A DNA stretch of 58,090 bases from an uncultured Prevotellaceae bacterium (lineage in GTDB: Bacteria > Bacteroidota > Bacteroidia > Bacteroidales > Bacteroidaceae): contig CADCDK010000014.1 in the NCBI GenBank assembly GCA_902800185.1, positions 1 through 58,090 on the forward strand, read 5' to 3'. Below are positions 36,001 through 43,883 of this stretch, piece after piece. The notes below the pieces were generated by a model. That model saw only the letters and a list, made by a program, of their open reading frames with translations, was not told the DNA's origin and did not search any database. Every line of letters begins with the position of its first letter. Within the stretch, counting starts at the first letter, position 1. A program made the translations under genes and the position numbers.

Positions 36001-37643
36001 ACAGTGGTGAGCAGTCGGCCACCGGCGGGTTTGTAGATGGCCCCGTCGCGTGCCTCGCTGCCCGGACTGTCCATCACCTCGTCGAGCAGGTCGCCGTCCC
36101 AATAGATGCGTTGGTTCAGGTGGCTCCAGAAGAGTGCGTCGTTGGTGCCGCCGGTGGCAGGTCCGCCCTGCACCACCTTGTCGGCCACGGTAGAAACGAG
36201 TCCGCTCTGTGTGGTTCGGCCAAGGCATCCAGGAAATTCGTTGGTAAAGTTGCCGCACAGGGCACGACCATCGTCGCTGGTTGAAGCCAGGCGGTAGTAG
36301 ATTTGTCCGGTGGTAGCATTATAATAGGTACACGCGGGTTCATCTTCATTACAGGTAAACTGCTCCTGCCCGTGGCGGAAGGGATCCAGGTCGCTGCAGT
36401 GCTGTGCGTCGCCGTGACCCAGTCCGGTGGTGCAGAGTCCCTTGCCGTTATCATCGATAATCATCGAACCGAACACAATCTCGTCGCGTCCGTCCCAGTC
36501 AACATCGGCAATCTGATAGTTATGGAATCCGTTGCCAAACCAGGGGTCGTTCCATCCGCCGTTGCAGTCCCAGCGCCAGCGTTGGGTGAGGGCATGGGTG
36601 GCGGGGTCTACATCTAATGCACACATCTTGTGACGGGTGTAGCAGCCACGACCCAGGAAGATGCTGGCCTTGCGCCCGTCTAAGAAAGGAGCACCGAAAT
36701 AGTGCTTGCTCGAGCGGTGTCCGGTGTCGGCCTTTCCCCATGCCCGTTCATATTCTTCAGCTGTAGCGTTCAGGGGATTGGCAGCCTCGCCTGCTTCGAA
36801 TCGGGGCAGCGGATAGGCCATGGGTGTGAACGTGTCGCCCGTTCCGTCCCAGGCGTAGGGTGCACCGGTTTCTCCATCGAGGTAGAGCAGATATTCGGCC
36901 CCCTGATGGGTGTATTCGTCGCGAGGAGCCACATAGCTCATGTTGCCAATCTTGAGCACATTGCCGTTGGCCATGTGAATAATCATGTTGTCGGCACCGC
37001 GCATAATACACTCTGCCTTACCGTTCTGGTCCCAGTCGAAGGACACAATGTCCCACTGCTCGTCGGCTCCGGCCATCAGGTTGGGGCCGCAGTCAATCCA
37101 CCACAGGCGCTGTCCGGCAAGGGTGTAGCATTCCAGGTGGTGGAACTTGGTGGTGTTGGCACCGCTGCGAACATCGCCGCTGTAGTTGCGCTTCACAATG
37201 AACTCCATGATGCCGTCGCCGTTCACATCGCCTAACGAGATGTCGTTGATGTTGTAATCACCGGTAACGTTGTTGCCGTTGCGGTCAACCACCGGTGCCA
37301 CGGGCACATCGAAATATTGGTTGGCCCAGCGCACCACCTCAGCCGACTTCTCCTTTTCCACACCGCGCACCACGGGTGCCACTTGGTAGCGACTGCTGGC
37401 ATTGCCGCCATTGTCTTGGTAGTTTGAAACTTTGAGCGGTGTGTTGTTCACCTTCACACCGTTTCGATAGAGGTTGAACTCGGTGTCGTAATACTCTTCA
37501 CCGAGAATTTTCCAACTCACAAAGTTGCCCGAGCCATTAGGAATGGCAATCAGTCCGCGGTCAAGCTTGTCTGTCTTGCGTTGTGCCCCTGCTGTCAGCA
37601 CAACAGCCACAAGAAGCACGGCAGATAATAAGATTTTTTTCAT
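33054..37643 (-). CDS. Giant PL11 rhamnogalacturonan lyase with beta-helix repeats and sorting tail
   Basis: A 1529-residue exported protein. Signal peptide ends near LTAGAQ. Residues about 22-640 form a PL11 lyase with DVNGDGIME, DVDWDGRDE, LFGDWREELVM and VGYNQPPHKSYF. Residues about 700-1450 contain many Gly/Thr/Asn-rich beta-helix units of the autotransporter-associated (PATR) kind, such as KRGTGTLTVKTDNSYTGGT and GTLCISSGTLGTG. The last 40 residues (IYNVRGQLVRK, GLPRGIYFQNGKKFIVK) match type IX secretion C-terminal tails. It is probably displayed at the cell surface to cut rhamnogalacturonan I. A lyase joined to PATR repeats in Bacteroidota is unusual. Confidence 0.88.
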   Translation of the reverse strand: MKKILLSAVLLVAVVLTAGAQRKTDKLDRGLIAIPNGSGNFVSWKILGEEYYDTEFNLYRNGVKVNNTPLKVSNYQDNGGNASSRYQVAPVVRGVEKEKSAEVVRWANQYFDVPVAPVVDRNGNNVTGDYNINDISLGDVNGDGIMEFIVKRNYSGDVRSGANTTKFHHLECYTLAGQRLWWIDCGPNLMAGADEQWDIVSFDWDQNGKAECIMRGADNMIIHMANGNVLKIGNMSYVAPRDEYTHQGAEYLLYLDGETGAPYAWDGTGDTFTPMAYPLPRFEAGEAANPLNATAEEYERAWGKADTGHRSSKHYFGAPFLDGRKASIFLGRGCYTRHKMCALDVDPATHALTQRWRWDCNGGWNDPWFGNGFHNYQIADVDWDGRDEIVFGSMIIDDNGKGLCTTGLGHGDAQHCSDLDPFRHGQEQFTCNEDEPACTYYNATTGQIYYRLASTSDDGRALCGNFTNEFPGCLGRTTQSGLVSTVADKVVQGGPATGGTNDALFWSHLNQRIYWDGDLLDEVMDSPGSEARDGAIYKPAGGRLLTTVDCNTNNSSKNNPCAIADLFGDWREELVMRAAGNTCIRIWTTPIPTQYSLYTLWHDHQYRNAMVWQSVGYNQPPHKSYFVGELEGITIAPPPFTMEGRTEIANGGTISSANAEQHVMVCETANTNITVAEGANPYIATFNVPSHVQGTNSPLLNGRAVINYEYFTCNVTGAAFTGDMRLVKQGDGILNLPKVDNTYTGSTDIWGGTVNFDGTARQSKVWMNRFAELNSDGGEFKQVEMSYDAKLRPGRADNKGQIVISDSLKLGFGSRVIFDIYGADLSADLVKAKVLSIETKNWNYGPQYLTPVFEFTSHGTETESIVQGKYLIGEFEEVDGDLTRIVITGLGNSYRYSLSYEEGKLYLHISGVRDAGSVIWDGSESAVWAMGGETNFTSADDQTNTDEIFVSGDKVLFDDSAQKFTVELTGEIEADSIIVDNTRAYTFSGNGTIVGGSKLVKRGTGTLTVKTDNSYTGGTRISGGTLSISSLSNANQAKGNTGAVSSTYSKFIIENGAMLTTTAAVTQGSPMQMLTEEGGIINNSNDFITNSGITGTKLTKRGSGWMKFNTNNNGLGRLVIMGGTVQCINCTQPASTVEYQGGTLSENGGTNYAVHVPEGKTGTWNTANRSSYSNKLTGAGTLTIYCEEEKGTGWFATRTQLSMDFSEFEGTIKATGRSDDSGARWTLNTSNGMPNGTLDIAENLEVQNTGKVFAIGALAGKGKLGGYASFSNNGGSGTNTWKVGSDKNFTWEGLVTSNSIFNKVGTGMMTVKGKWTNTGNSNVTEGTLCISSGTLGTGSVNVGTNGTLIGTNTSAIGITNSSITVNGRIQAGATLNAYTGTLYFSNKNLVIGSSGTLAVGMRGRVSTLLSDINVLTLNGKVQVYFHSAYTPAAGDSICLWKANRVVGTPTFDLPELAEGLVWDTSKYTTGYLYIRSNETDGISLTQGERMPTKGNIYNVRGQLVRKNSNNLNGLPRGIYFQNGKKFIVK

Positions 37644-37685
37644 TTTAATTTGGGCGTTTTATTGTTTATTTGTTATCTTTTCATA

Positions 37686-39008
37686 TTAATTGCCGTCGGG
37701 CTTTCTCAACTCATACAGGAGAGAGTTTGGCCAGTAAAAGGCATTGAAGTCATCAGGATGAGCAGGGTCGTAATCTTGCCAGTCAGAACGCAGATAATCA
37801 ATAACTGGCAACGCAAGGGACTTCATACCCATGACAACCATCTTCGCCACCTCATAGGCTCCATAAGGATTAAAATGAGTGTTATCGGCAAACTCATTTA
37901 CCTGTCCAGGGAAGGTCCCGGCAGGATAGTGTACCAAAGCATGTTTACTGTCCTCAAAGCCCAGGGTCTCAAAGAATGTGCGAGTCATGTCATGAAGCTC
38001 GATGACGGGCACCTGCTCACGGCGTGCCACCTCGCGCATGGCACTGGGATAGTCGCCATGGGTCTCTATGATATGACGGTTTTCCTTGTCGAAGGCACGA
38101 CGTTGGGTGGGGGTTATGAAGATTACCGTGGCACCTTTTGAACGCGCACCATCGATAAGACGCTTCAAGGCAAAGGCGAAGTTGTAATAAGCACCAGAAC
38201 CAGGAGCACGTTCTTTCTGGTCGTTGTGTCCAAACTCACAAAACACATAGTCACCCTTGCGCAGGGTCGTTAGGATCTTGTCGAAACGATTCTGTGCCAA
38301 GAAAGTCGTAGCGGTGAGTCCACTCTCTGCATAATTGGCAATGCAGACATGATCGTTGAACCAACGTGTAACCATCTGTCCCCACGATGTCCACGGCTCA
38401 TATTCCTGATCAACCACAGTACTGTTACCACAAAGATAAAGGGTCGTGGCAGCCGTATCGGGTTCTATCTGAATGCGGCTCACAGCGGGAGCAACACCAT
38501 TGAACTCCAACGTGAGTCGGTTATCCCAGTTCACATAGTCCTTTTCACGGTCTTTAATCTTGATTCTATCCTTGTCGCTGATGCGGGGAGAACGTTTGTT
38601 CACAATGAAAGTAACGGTCTTCAGCTCGCCCTTACGGGTTTTCACGCTCTCAAAAAACAGGCGACGCGACTCCGCACGCACGGTGGTTTCCGACGCACGA
38701 TACTTACTGCCAAGCATCAACGTAACACGATAGTTGCCGTCGGGAACCTCAAAAGAGAAATAGAAAGGACGTGGCTGTTTGCTCTTCAACTGGGCATCGC
38801 TCACGCCTGAGAGGTCTATAAGGTCGAATCCATAGCCTCTACCTTCAGAAAAGAGGGGCTGCGGTTGCGTCATATCCACCTCAAAGGTTTTTGCTGAAGC
38901 CAACGCGTCCGCCATTGTTGGAAGAGACAATAGCAAAAACAGGCAGATGACCAAACCTGCCTTCACCTTCAATGCACCACAAGACATGTGGTTATATATG
39001 TTTAGCAT
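37686..39008 (-). CDS. Rhamnogalacturonan acetylesterase, CE12-type SGNH hydrolase
   Basis: An exported esterase with an N-terminal beta-sandwich domain (about 40-170) that contains FDL and YRVTLMLGSKYRASETTV, followed by a CE12 SGNH domain: LCGNSTVVD (block I Ser), NYAESG (block II), FGHNDQK (block III) and DNTHFNPYGA (block V Asp/His). It deacetylates rhamnogalacturonan I and so opens the backbone for PL11 lyases. A -7 element at 39046-39053 excludes the upstream start at 39056; I chose the ATG at 39008, with 38987 (MSCGALK) as the alternative. It heads the five-gene pectin operon. Confidence 0.87.
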   Translation of the reverse strand: MLNIYNHMSCGALKVKAGLVICLFLLLSLPTMADALASAKTFEVDMTQPQPLFSEGRGYGFDLIDLSGVSDAQLKSKQPRPFYFSFEVPDGNYRVTLMLGSKYRASETTVRAESRRLFFESVKTRKGELKTVTFIVNKRSPRISDKDRIKIKDREKDYVNWDNRLTLEFNGVAPAVSRIQIEPDTAATTLYLCGNSTVVDQEYEPWTSWGQMVTRWFNDHVCIANYAESGLTATTFLAQNRFDKILTTLRKGDYVFCEFGHNDQKERAPGSGAYYNFAFALKRLIDGARSKGATVIFITPTQRRAFDKENRHIIETHGDYPSAMREVARREQVPVIELHDMTRTFFETLGFEDSKHALVHYPAGTFPGQVNEFADNTHFNPYGAYEVAKMVVMGMKSLALPVIDYLRSDWQDYDPAHPDDFNAFYWPNSLLYELRKPDGN

Positions 39009-39045
39009 GATGATTTGTACCAAGTAGATTTGTTGTTTGACGATG

Positions 39046-39053
39046 CAAAGGTA
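39046..39053 (-). promoter_or_regulatory. -7 promoter element of the pectin operon
   Basis: TACCTTTG on the minus strand, about 38 nt before the chosen start of the CE12 gene. It lies at the edge of a 23-bp tandem duplication, so part of the promoter is repeated upstream. Confidence 0.65.
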
Positions 39054-39093
39054 CAAATAATATTTTAAATAAGGTACAAATAATATTTAAAAT
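39048..39093. repeat. 23-bp tandem duplication at the pectin promoter
   Basis: Copies at 39048-39070 and 39071-39093 differ only by one shifted A/T step near the end. Each carries GTACAAATAATATTT. Only the copy next to the gene keeps the full TACCTTTG; the other reads TACCTTAT. Confidence 0.75.
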
Positions 39094-39113
39094 AATGTAT
39101 AAGCTGTCAAAAA

Positions 39114-39842
39114 TCACTTGATCAAGCGTAGCCTGCGCCACAAGAAACGGGGAACCAACCTCCAGAAGAAAACGAGCAGACGATAGCGCCAATCAATGAC
39201 GCTAACGTGGCGACGACGCTCAATGGCACGGACTATCTTCCGTGCCACATACTGTACGTTCATCTTCATGGGGAAGTCACTGCCCTCCAACATGGGCGTG
39301 TCAACAAAGCCTGGACGGATATCTGTGAACGTGATCGGCAATCGACGGGTCGCAGCAAGCTGTTCCAACGCCTCAATATAGGTATTCTGGAAAGCCTTCG
39401 TCGCACTATACGAAGCAGCGGGACCCAATCCCTTGGTGCCAGCGATAGAGGAGATAACAGCAATATGTCCGCCGTCATGTGTCGCCATGTAGCGAAAAGT
39501 CTCGCCAACCATGCGCATAAAACCTTCGACGTTGGTGTAAACGGTAGTCATCTCCTTTTCCCCTTCAAGATCTGGATTCTGCCATCCCACACCAGCAGCA
39601 TGGAAGTAGAGGTGCATGCCCCCCACACGCTCTGCCAACTGCAACAGCTGACTGCCAGCGCTGGGAGCAGTTACATCAATCTGCATGGTTACAACCTGGT
39701 TTGGGTACTCATTGCGCAACTGCTCCAGCGACTCCGTGCGACGTGCTGCCACACCCACCTTCCAACCTTTGAGAAGCAGCAAGCGAGCCACTTCAAGCCC
39801 AATTCCCGACGAGGCCCCAATGATGACGGCTTTCTTTGTCAT
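39114..39842 (-). CDS. Short-chain dehydrogenase/reductase
   Basis: A 242-residue SDR with the NADP-binding loop IIGASSGIGLEVARLL followed by the ARRTE basic stretch, which favours NADP. The AAG motif appears as HAAGVG, the catalytic Ser as ISSIAG and the YxxxK pair as YSATK. The C-terminus is hydrophobic and Arg-rich (FFWRLVPRFLWRRLRLIK), suggesting membrane association as in lipid-acting SDRs. The ATG at 39842 is used; a TTG two codons earlier also exists. It starts 10 nt after the TonB receptor stop codon and is probably co-transcribed with it. The substrate is unknown. Confidence 0.85.
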   Translation of the reverse strand: MTKKAVIIGASSGIGLEVARLLLLKGWKVGVAARRTESLEQLRNEYPNQVVTMQIDVTAPSAGSQLLQLAERVGGMHLYFHAAGVGWQNPDLEGEKEMTTVYTNVEGFMRMVGETFRYMATHDGGHIAVISSIAGTKGLGPAASYSATKAFQNTYIEALEQLAATRRLPITFTDIRPGFVDTPMLEGSDFPMKMNVQYVARKIVRAIERRRHVSVIDWRYRLLVFFWRLVPRFLWRRLRLIK

Positions 39843-39852
39843 ATTCAACCGA

Positions 39853-42276
39853 TTAGAAGTGCAATTTTACGTCAACACCCAACTGCAACGGCATGCCTCG
39901 CTGAGCAAAGGTAAGCTGCTCACCCGTGGCAGAACTCTGAACGGCAAAGGTGTTGTACTTGGTATTCGTCAGGTTACGTCCCCATAGACTGACCACCACA
40001 TGGGGAAAAGCCGCATCGACATGGGCACCTGTCGTCAAATAGAACTTCTGCGCATAGGTGTTGGCTTCGTCCCACCAGGTCTTGCCCTGTGCGCTGCCGT
40101 TGATACCAAAGGTAAGTGAACGGAGTGTCGAATGGTTGAAATCTACGCGATAGTCGATGCTTGCAGAAACAGTTTGTTGAGGCACAAAGGGCACTTTCTT
40201 GTCTTTATAACTAATGTACTGATTCTTTCCATCCACCTTTATACTGTCATCATATTCTTTGAAGACGGCGTGCGTATAGGCATAGTTCACCGCCCAGCTG
40301 AGACGGTTCTCCAACGCACTGCCCCGCAACGAGGTCTCAATACCACAACTGTAGCTGCGGCCGGCATTCACCATCATGCGTCCGAAGCCATAGTTACCCG
40401 CCATGACTGAGAGCTGCTGGTTACTCACTCGCATGTAGTAGCCGCTTAAATCCAGCTGTATCCTGTTTTCAAACAGGTTTAGATGGGTACCAAACTCGTA
40501 ATTCCAACTCGTTTCAGGGTCAAAGGAAATAGTCTTGGCAATGTTGTCGTAAGCGATGGCATCATGTTCAATTACCATCTCTCCGCGCGCAGACTGGGCA
40601 GAAGTCTGTAGTTCGGTCTGCAGAATGTCGCTGAACATCTGGATATTGAATCCGCCGGCACGATAACCCTTGGAGACGGTTGCATAGATATTACTTCCAT
40701 TGTCATCAATGCGCAGGCGTAGTCCAACCTTGGGAAGCAACTGATTGAAGATACTATGTTCCTTGCGCTCAAGCAAGGAAGAGATTGCCGCGTCAACATG
40801 AGTGCCCATCACATCCTCGCTAAGCGTTGTCCTTGCACTGGTGCGATAGTCGATGTCGGTACGACTGAAGTCATAACGCAGACCGAGCGTGGCTGTCAAC
40901 CTGTCTGTCAGGTCAATGTTGGACTCGTGGAAAAGTCCAAGATTGGTCTGCGGTGTCTTGAAGAAACCGGGAATCGTCTCAACCTGCATATCGATATTAC
41001 AACCACCTGCACGCTCAATTACAGATGTAACCTGACGCTCTGCAGCCTCTTGGGACATGCCCTGCCCCACCATGCGGGCAACCATAGAATTATACATTCC
41101 ATAGTAGGCATAGTCGGTAATATTCTTCGAAAGCATGGTGTTCATCGCTGGGTCGAAGAAGACAGGGGCGTTGGTCGTCAGGTTCTGATAGGAGAAGAAG
41201 GCGCCGAATGTCCAGTGCCAGTGGCTGTCGTTGCTACTTTTTAGCGTAAGCTCCTGTGCCAGCGAGTTCTGCTTCTGGCGCTGTTCCATGTGCAGGAAGT
41301 CCAGGGGCAGATAGTCGATGTCCATCAGCATATAGTCACGCAGATACTGATAGGTGGTAATCGAATTCAGGTCGAACCCGTTGCCATGATATGTGAAATT
41401 TAGTCCTGTGTTTAGCATGTTACGACGGTAGCTGCCCTGATGGTTGGTGCTGGGCTCAGATGCGGTACTTGTGAGCGAGGTGAGCAGCCCGTAAGGAAAA
41501 CCGTTCTGACGCACGTACTGATAATCAGCAACATAGTCGAAATTGAGTCTCGACGTGGGCTGCCATACAAGGCGAAGTCTTCCACCACTCTCGTTGAAGG
41601 CATCTGCACGCTCGCCCGTGGCCTGATTGCGGAAGAATCCCTTCTGTCCATTGTAAAAGCCTGCTAATGAGAAAGCCAGCCGATCACTTAGTTTATTATA
41701 ATGACTTACCTCCGCGCGACGGGTCCAATGTGTTCCAGCCGAGAGTGTCACGTCAGTACCCTGGTAGTTCATGGGATTCTTCGTGTAGAGACGAACCAGT
41801 CCGCCCTCGGTATTCATGCCATAGAGCGTACCCTGCGCACCACGCAGGACATCGATACGGTCAATGTCATAGACGTGGAAATTGAATGATGACTTGCTCT
41901 GTAGTGGCATACCATCGACATAGATGCCAACGGCAGGCGAGTTGACGCGCGACCCAATACCACGAATATACATGGAAGACGTGTAGCGGCTACCATAGTT
42001 GGGCATGGTAAACGAAGGCACAAAGTCGGAAAGCTCACGCAAGTCCTGCACATGCAACCCACTCAGCTGAAGCCCGGAATAAGAAGAGGAGGAAACGGGC
42101 TGCTGACGCAATCTAAAGAACTCTTTCGGCTGCGATACCACAACAACCTCTTCTATATCATATACGCGCGAGGTATCCGCCTCAACACTTTCATTCTCAT
42201 TCACCGCCCACGAGGTGAGCGCAAAAAACGACAGCAACGCTGTCATCCAAAAACTTTTTCTGTTCATGTCTGTCAT
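39853..42276 (-). CDS. TonB-dependent outer-membrane receptor
   Basis: An outer-membrane beta-barrel importer of about 805 residues. A signal peptide (ending near TSWA) is followed by a possible TonB box region (DIEEVVVVSQ), the plug domain (QPVSSSSYSGLQ to about 200, with YIRGIGSRVNSPAVGIYVDGMP and DVLRGAQGTLYGMN) and a barrel that ends in the expected terminal Phe (LQLGVDVKLHF). No SusD-like partner is adjacent, so it looks more like a siderophore, vitamin or small-molecule receptor than a SusC. The start at 42276 (42267 is the alternative) is set by the -7 element at 42293-42300. Confidence 0.92.
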   Translation of the reverse strand: MTDMNRKSFWMTALLSFFALTSWAVNENESVEADTSRVYDIEEVVVVSQPKEFFRLRQQPVSSSSYSGLQLSGLHVQDLRELSDFVPSFTMPNYGSRYTSSMYIRGIGSRVNSPAVGIYVDGMPLQSKSSFNFHVYDIDRIDVLRGAQGTLYGMNTEGGLVRLYTKNPMNYQGTDVTLSAGTHWTRRAEVSHYNKLSDRLAFSLAGFYNGQKGFFRNQATGERADAFNESGGRLRLVWQPTSRLNFDYVADYQYVRQNGFPYGLLTSLTSTASEPSTNHQGSYRRNMLNTGLNFTYHGNGFDLNSITTYQYLRDYMLMDIDYLPLDFLHMEQRQKQNSLAQELTLKSSNDSHWHWTFGAFFSYQNLTTNAPVFFDPAMNTMLSKNITDYAYYGMYNSMVARMVGQGMSQEAAERQVTSVIERAGGCNIDMQVETIPGFFKTPQTNLGLFHESNIDLTDRLTATLGLRYDFSRTDIDYRTSARTTLSEDVMGTHVDAAISSLLERKEHSIFNQLLPKVGLRLRIDDNGSNIYATVSKGYRAGGFNIQMFSDILQTELQTSAQSARGEMVIEHDAIAYDNIAKTISFDPETSWNYEFGTHLNLFENRIQLDLSGYYMRVSNQQLSVMAGNYGFGRMMVNAGRSYSCGIETSLRGSALENRLSWAVNYAYTHAVFKEYDDSIKVDGKNQYISYKDKKVPFVPQQTVSASIDYRVDFNHSTLRSLTFGINGSAQGKTWWDEANTYAQKFYLTTGAHVDAAFPHVVVSLWGRNLTNTKYNTFAVQSSATGEQLTFAQRGMPLQLGVDVKLHF

Positions 42277-42292
42277 TGTTTCTTTTTGCGTG

Positions 42293-42300
42293 CAAAGGTA
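42293..42300 (-). promoter_or_regulatory. -7 promoter element of the TonB receptor
   Basis: TACCTTTG on the minus strand, 17 nt before the chosen ATG. Predicted transcript start is about 42287, so the leader is very short. No Fur-like palindrome is evident by eye. Confidence 0.6.
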
Positions 42301-42452
42301 CACCCTTTTCCCATTTCCCACAATCCTAATTTATGAGGATTCTGAGATTTTTAAATGACATCCCAACCCTTCCCAAAAGCAAAGTCCTAACTTTACGGGG
42401 AAATATTTTTACTTTATCCTAACAAAATCACGCAAAATATAAACAGTTAAAA

Positions 42453-42484
42453 TTTGTCTGTTTCAAGGGAAAAGTGTAACTTTG
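42453..42484 (+). promoter_or_regulatory. Promoter of ugd
   Basis: TTTG (42453-42456), 20-nt spacer, TAACTTTG (42477-42484). It excludes the in-frame start at 42454 and sets the real start at 42514. Confidence 0.85.
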
Positions 42485-42513
42485 CCCAAAAATATACAAC
42501 TAAAATAAACAAT

Positions 42514-43851
42514 ATGAAACAGGACATCAAAATTGCCGTGGCCGGAACAGGCTACGTGGGTATGAGTATTGCCACTCTGCTCAGCCAGCATCACCAAGTA
42601 ACCGCAGTGGACGTGATTCCCGAGAAAGTGGACCTCATCAATAAGCGTAAATCGCCCATTCAAGACGAATATATTGAGAAATACTTTGCCGAGAAAGAGT
42701 TGAACCTCACTGCTACGCTTGACGGAGCGGCCGCCTACAAGGATGCGGACTTCGTGGTGATTGCTGCCCCAACCAACTACGATCCCGTGAAGAACTACTT
42801 CGACACGAGCCACGTAGAAGAGGTCATCGACCTCGTGCTGTCAGTCAACCCCGATGCTGTGATGGTTATCAAGTCCACCATCCCTGTGGGCTACACCCGC
42901 TCGCTGTATGTGAAATATGCCCTGCAATTCCTCTATAAGCCCGAGCTAAAAGGAAAGAAGTTCAATCTGCTTTTCTCGCCAGAGTTCCTGCGCGAAAGTA
43001 AGGCTCTCTATGACAACCTCTATCCGTCGCGCATCATCGTGGGCTATCCCAAAATTATCGATATCGACGAAAAGACTTTCACTGAGGAGAACGCCGCCAT
43101 CACCGCCATCAGCAACCCCAAAGCCGAGGAGCATGCCCGTACCTTCGCAGCCCTGCTCCAGGAAGGAGCCATCAAGAAGGACATTGACACCCTCTTCATG
43201 GGCATGAAGGAAGCCGAGGCTGTGAAGCTGTTCGCCAACACCTATCTGGCATTGCGTGTGAGCTACTTCAACGAGCTTGACACCTATGCCGAGGTGAAAG
43301 GACTTGACACTGCAGCCATCATCAATGGTGTGGGACTGGATCCACGCATCGGAACCCATTACAACAATCCTTCATTCGGCTATGGAGGTTACTGTCTGCC
43401 AAAGGATACCAAGCAGTTGCTCGCCAACTATCAGGACGTACCACAGGACATGATGACCGCCATCGTCCAGAGCAACCGAACCCGCAAGGACTATATTGCT
43501 GATTCCGTGCTCCGCAAGGCTGGTTACTACAACGAGAACAGCAGTTTCGATGCAAGCAAGGAGAAGTCCTGTGTCATTGGTGTCTATCGACTGACCATGA
43601 AGAGCAATTCCGACAACTTCCGCCAGTCGGCCATCCAGGGTATCATGAAGCGCATCAAGGCAAAGGGCGCAGAGGTCATCATCTATGAACCTACACTGGA
43701 GGACGGAACAACTTTCTTCGGTTCCAAGATTGTGAACGACCTGAAATTATTCAAGGAAATGTCGCATGCCATTATCGCCAACCGCTATGACACATCTCTT
43801 GACGATGTGGCAGAGAAGGTCTATACACGCGACATCTTCCGCAGGGACTAA
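42514..43851 (+). CDS. ugd: UDP-glucose 6-dehydrogenase family nucleotide-sugar dehydrogenase
   Basis: A 445-residue enzyme that oxidises the C6 of a nucleotide hexose with NAD to give the uronic acid, a precursor for capsule or polysaccharide. It starts [19 protein letters not shown] (Rossmann loop), and has [16 protein letters not shown] and the catalytic Cys in [10 protein letters not shown]. The C-terminal domain has [20 protein letters not shown]-glucose is the most likely substrate from overall similarity to short Ugd enzymes. It is followed 32 nt later by sppA. Confidence 0.9.
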   Translation: MKQDIKIAVAGTGYVGMSIATLLSQHHQVTAVDVIPEKVDLINKRKSPIQDEYIEKYFAEKELNLTATLDGAAAYKDADFVVIAAPTNYDPVKNYFDTSHVEEVIDLVLSVNPDAVMVIKSTIPVGYTRSLYVKYALQFLYKPELKGKKFNLLFSPEFLRESKALYDNLYPSRIIVGYPKIIDIDEKTFTEENAAITAISNPKAEEHARTFAALLQEGAIKKDIDTLFMGMKEAEAVKLFANTYLALRVSYFNELDTYAEVKGLDTAAIINGVGLDPRIGTHYNNPSFGYGGYCLPKDTKQLLANYQDVPQDMMTAIVQSNRTRKDYIADSVLRKAGYYNENSSFDASKEKSCVIGVYRLTMKSNSDNFRQSAIQGIMKRIKAKGAEVIIYEPTLEDGTTFFGSKIVNDLKLFKEMSHAIIANRYDTSLDDVAEKVYTRDIFRRD

Positions 43852-43883
43852 TGAGAAAAGTAAAACAATAAAATATATAAGAT

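Noticed and set aside
33054-37643. Giant PL11 protein considered a true type V autotransporter
   Set aside because: There is no C-terminal beta-barrel domain; the end matches a type IX-like sorting tail instead.
39853-42276. TonB receptor considered as a SusC-type glycan importer for the pectin operon
   Set aside because: No SusD-like gene is adjacent, it has its own promoter, and its partner gene is an SDR rather than a glycan enzyme.
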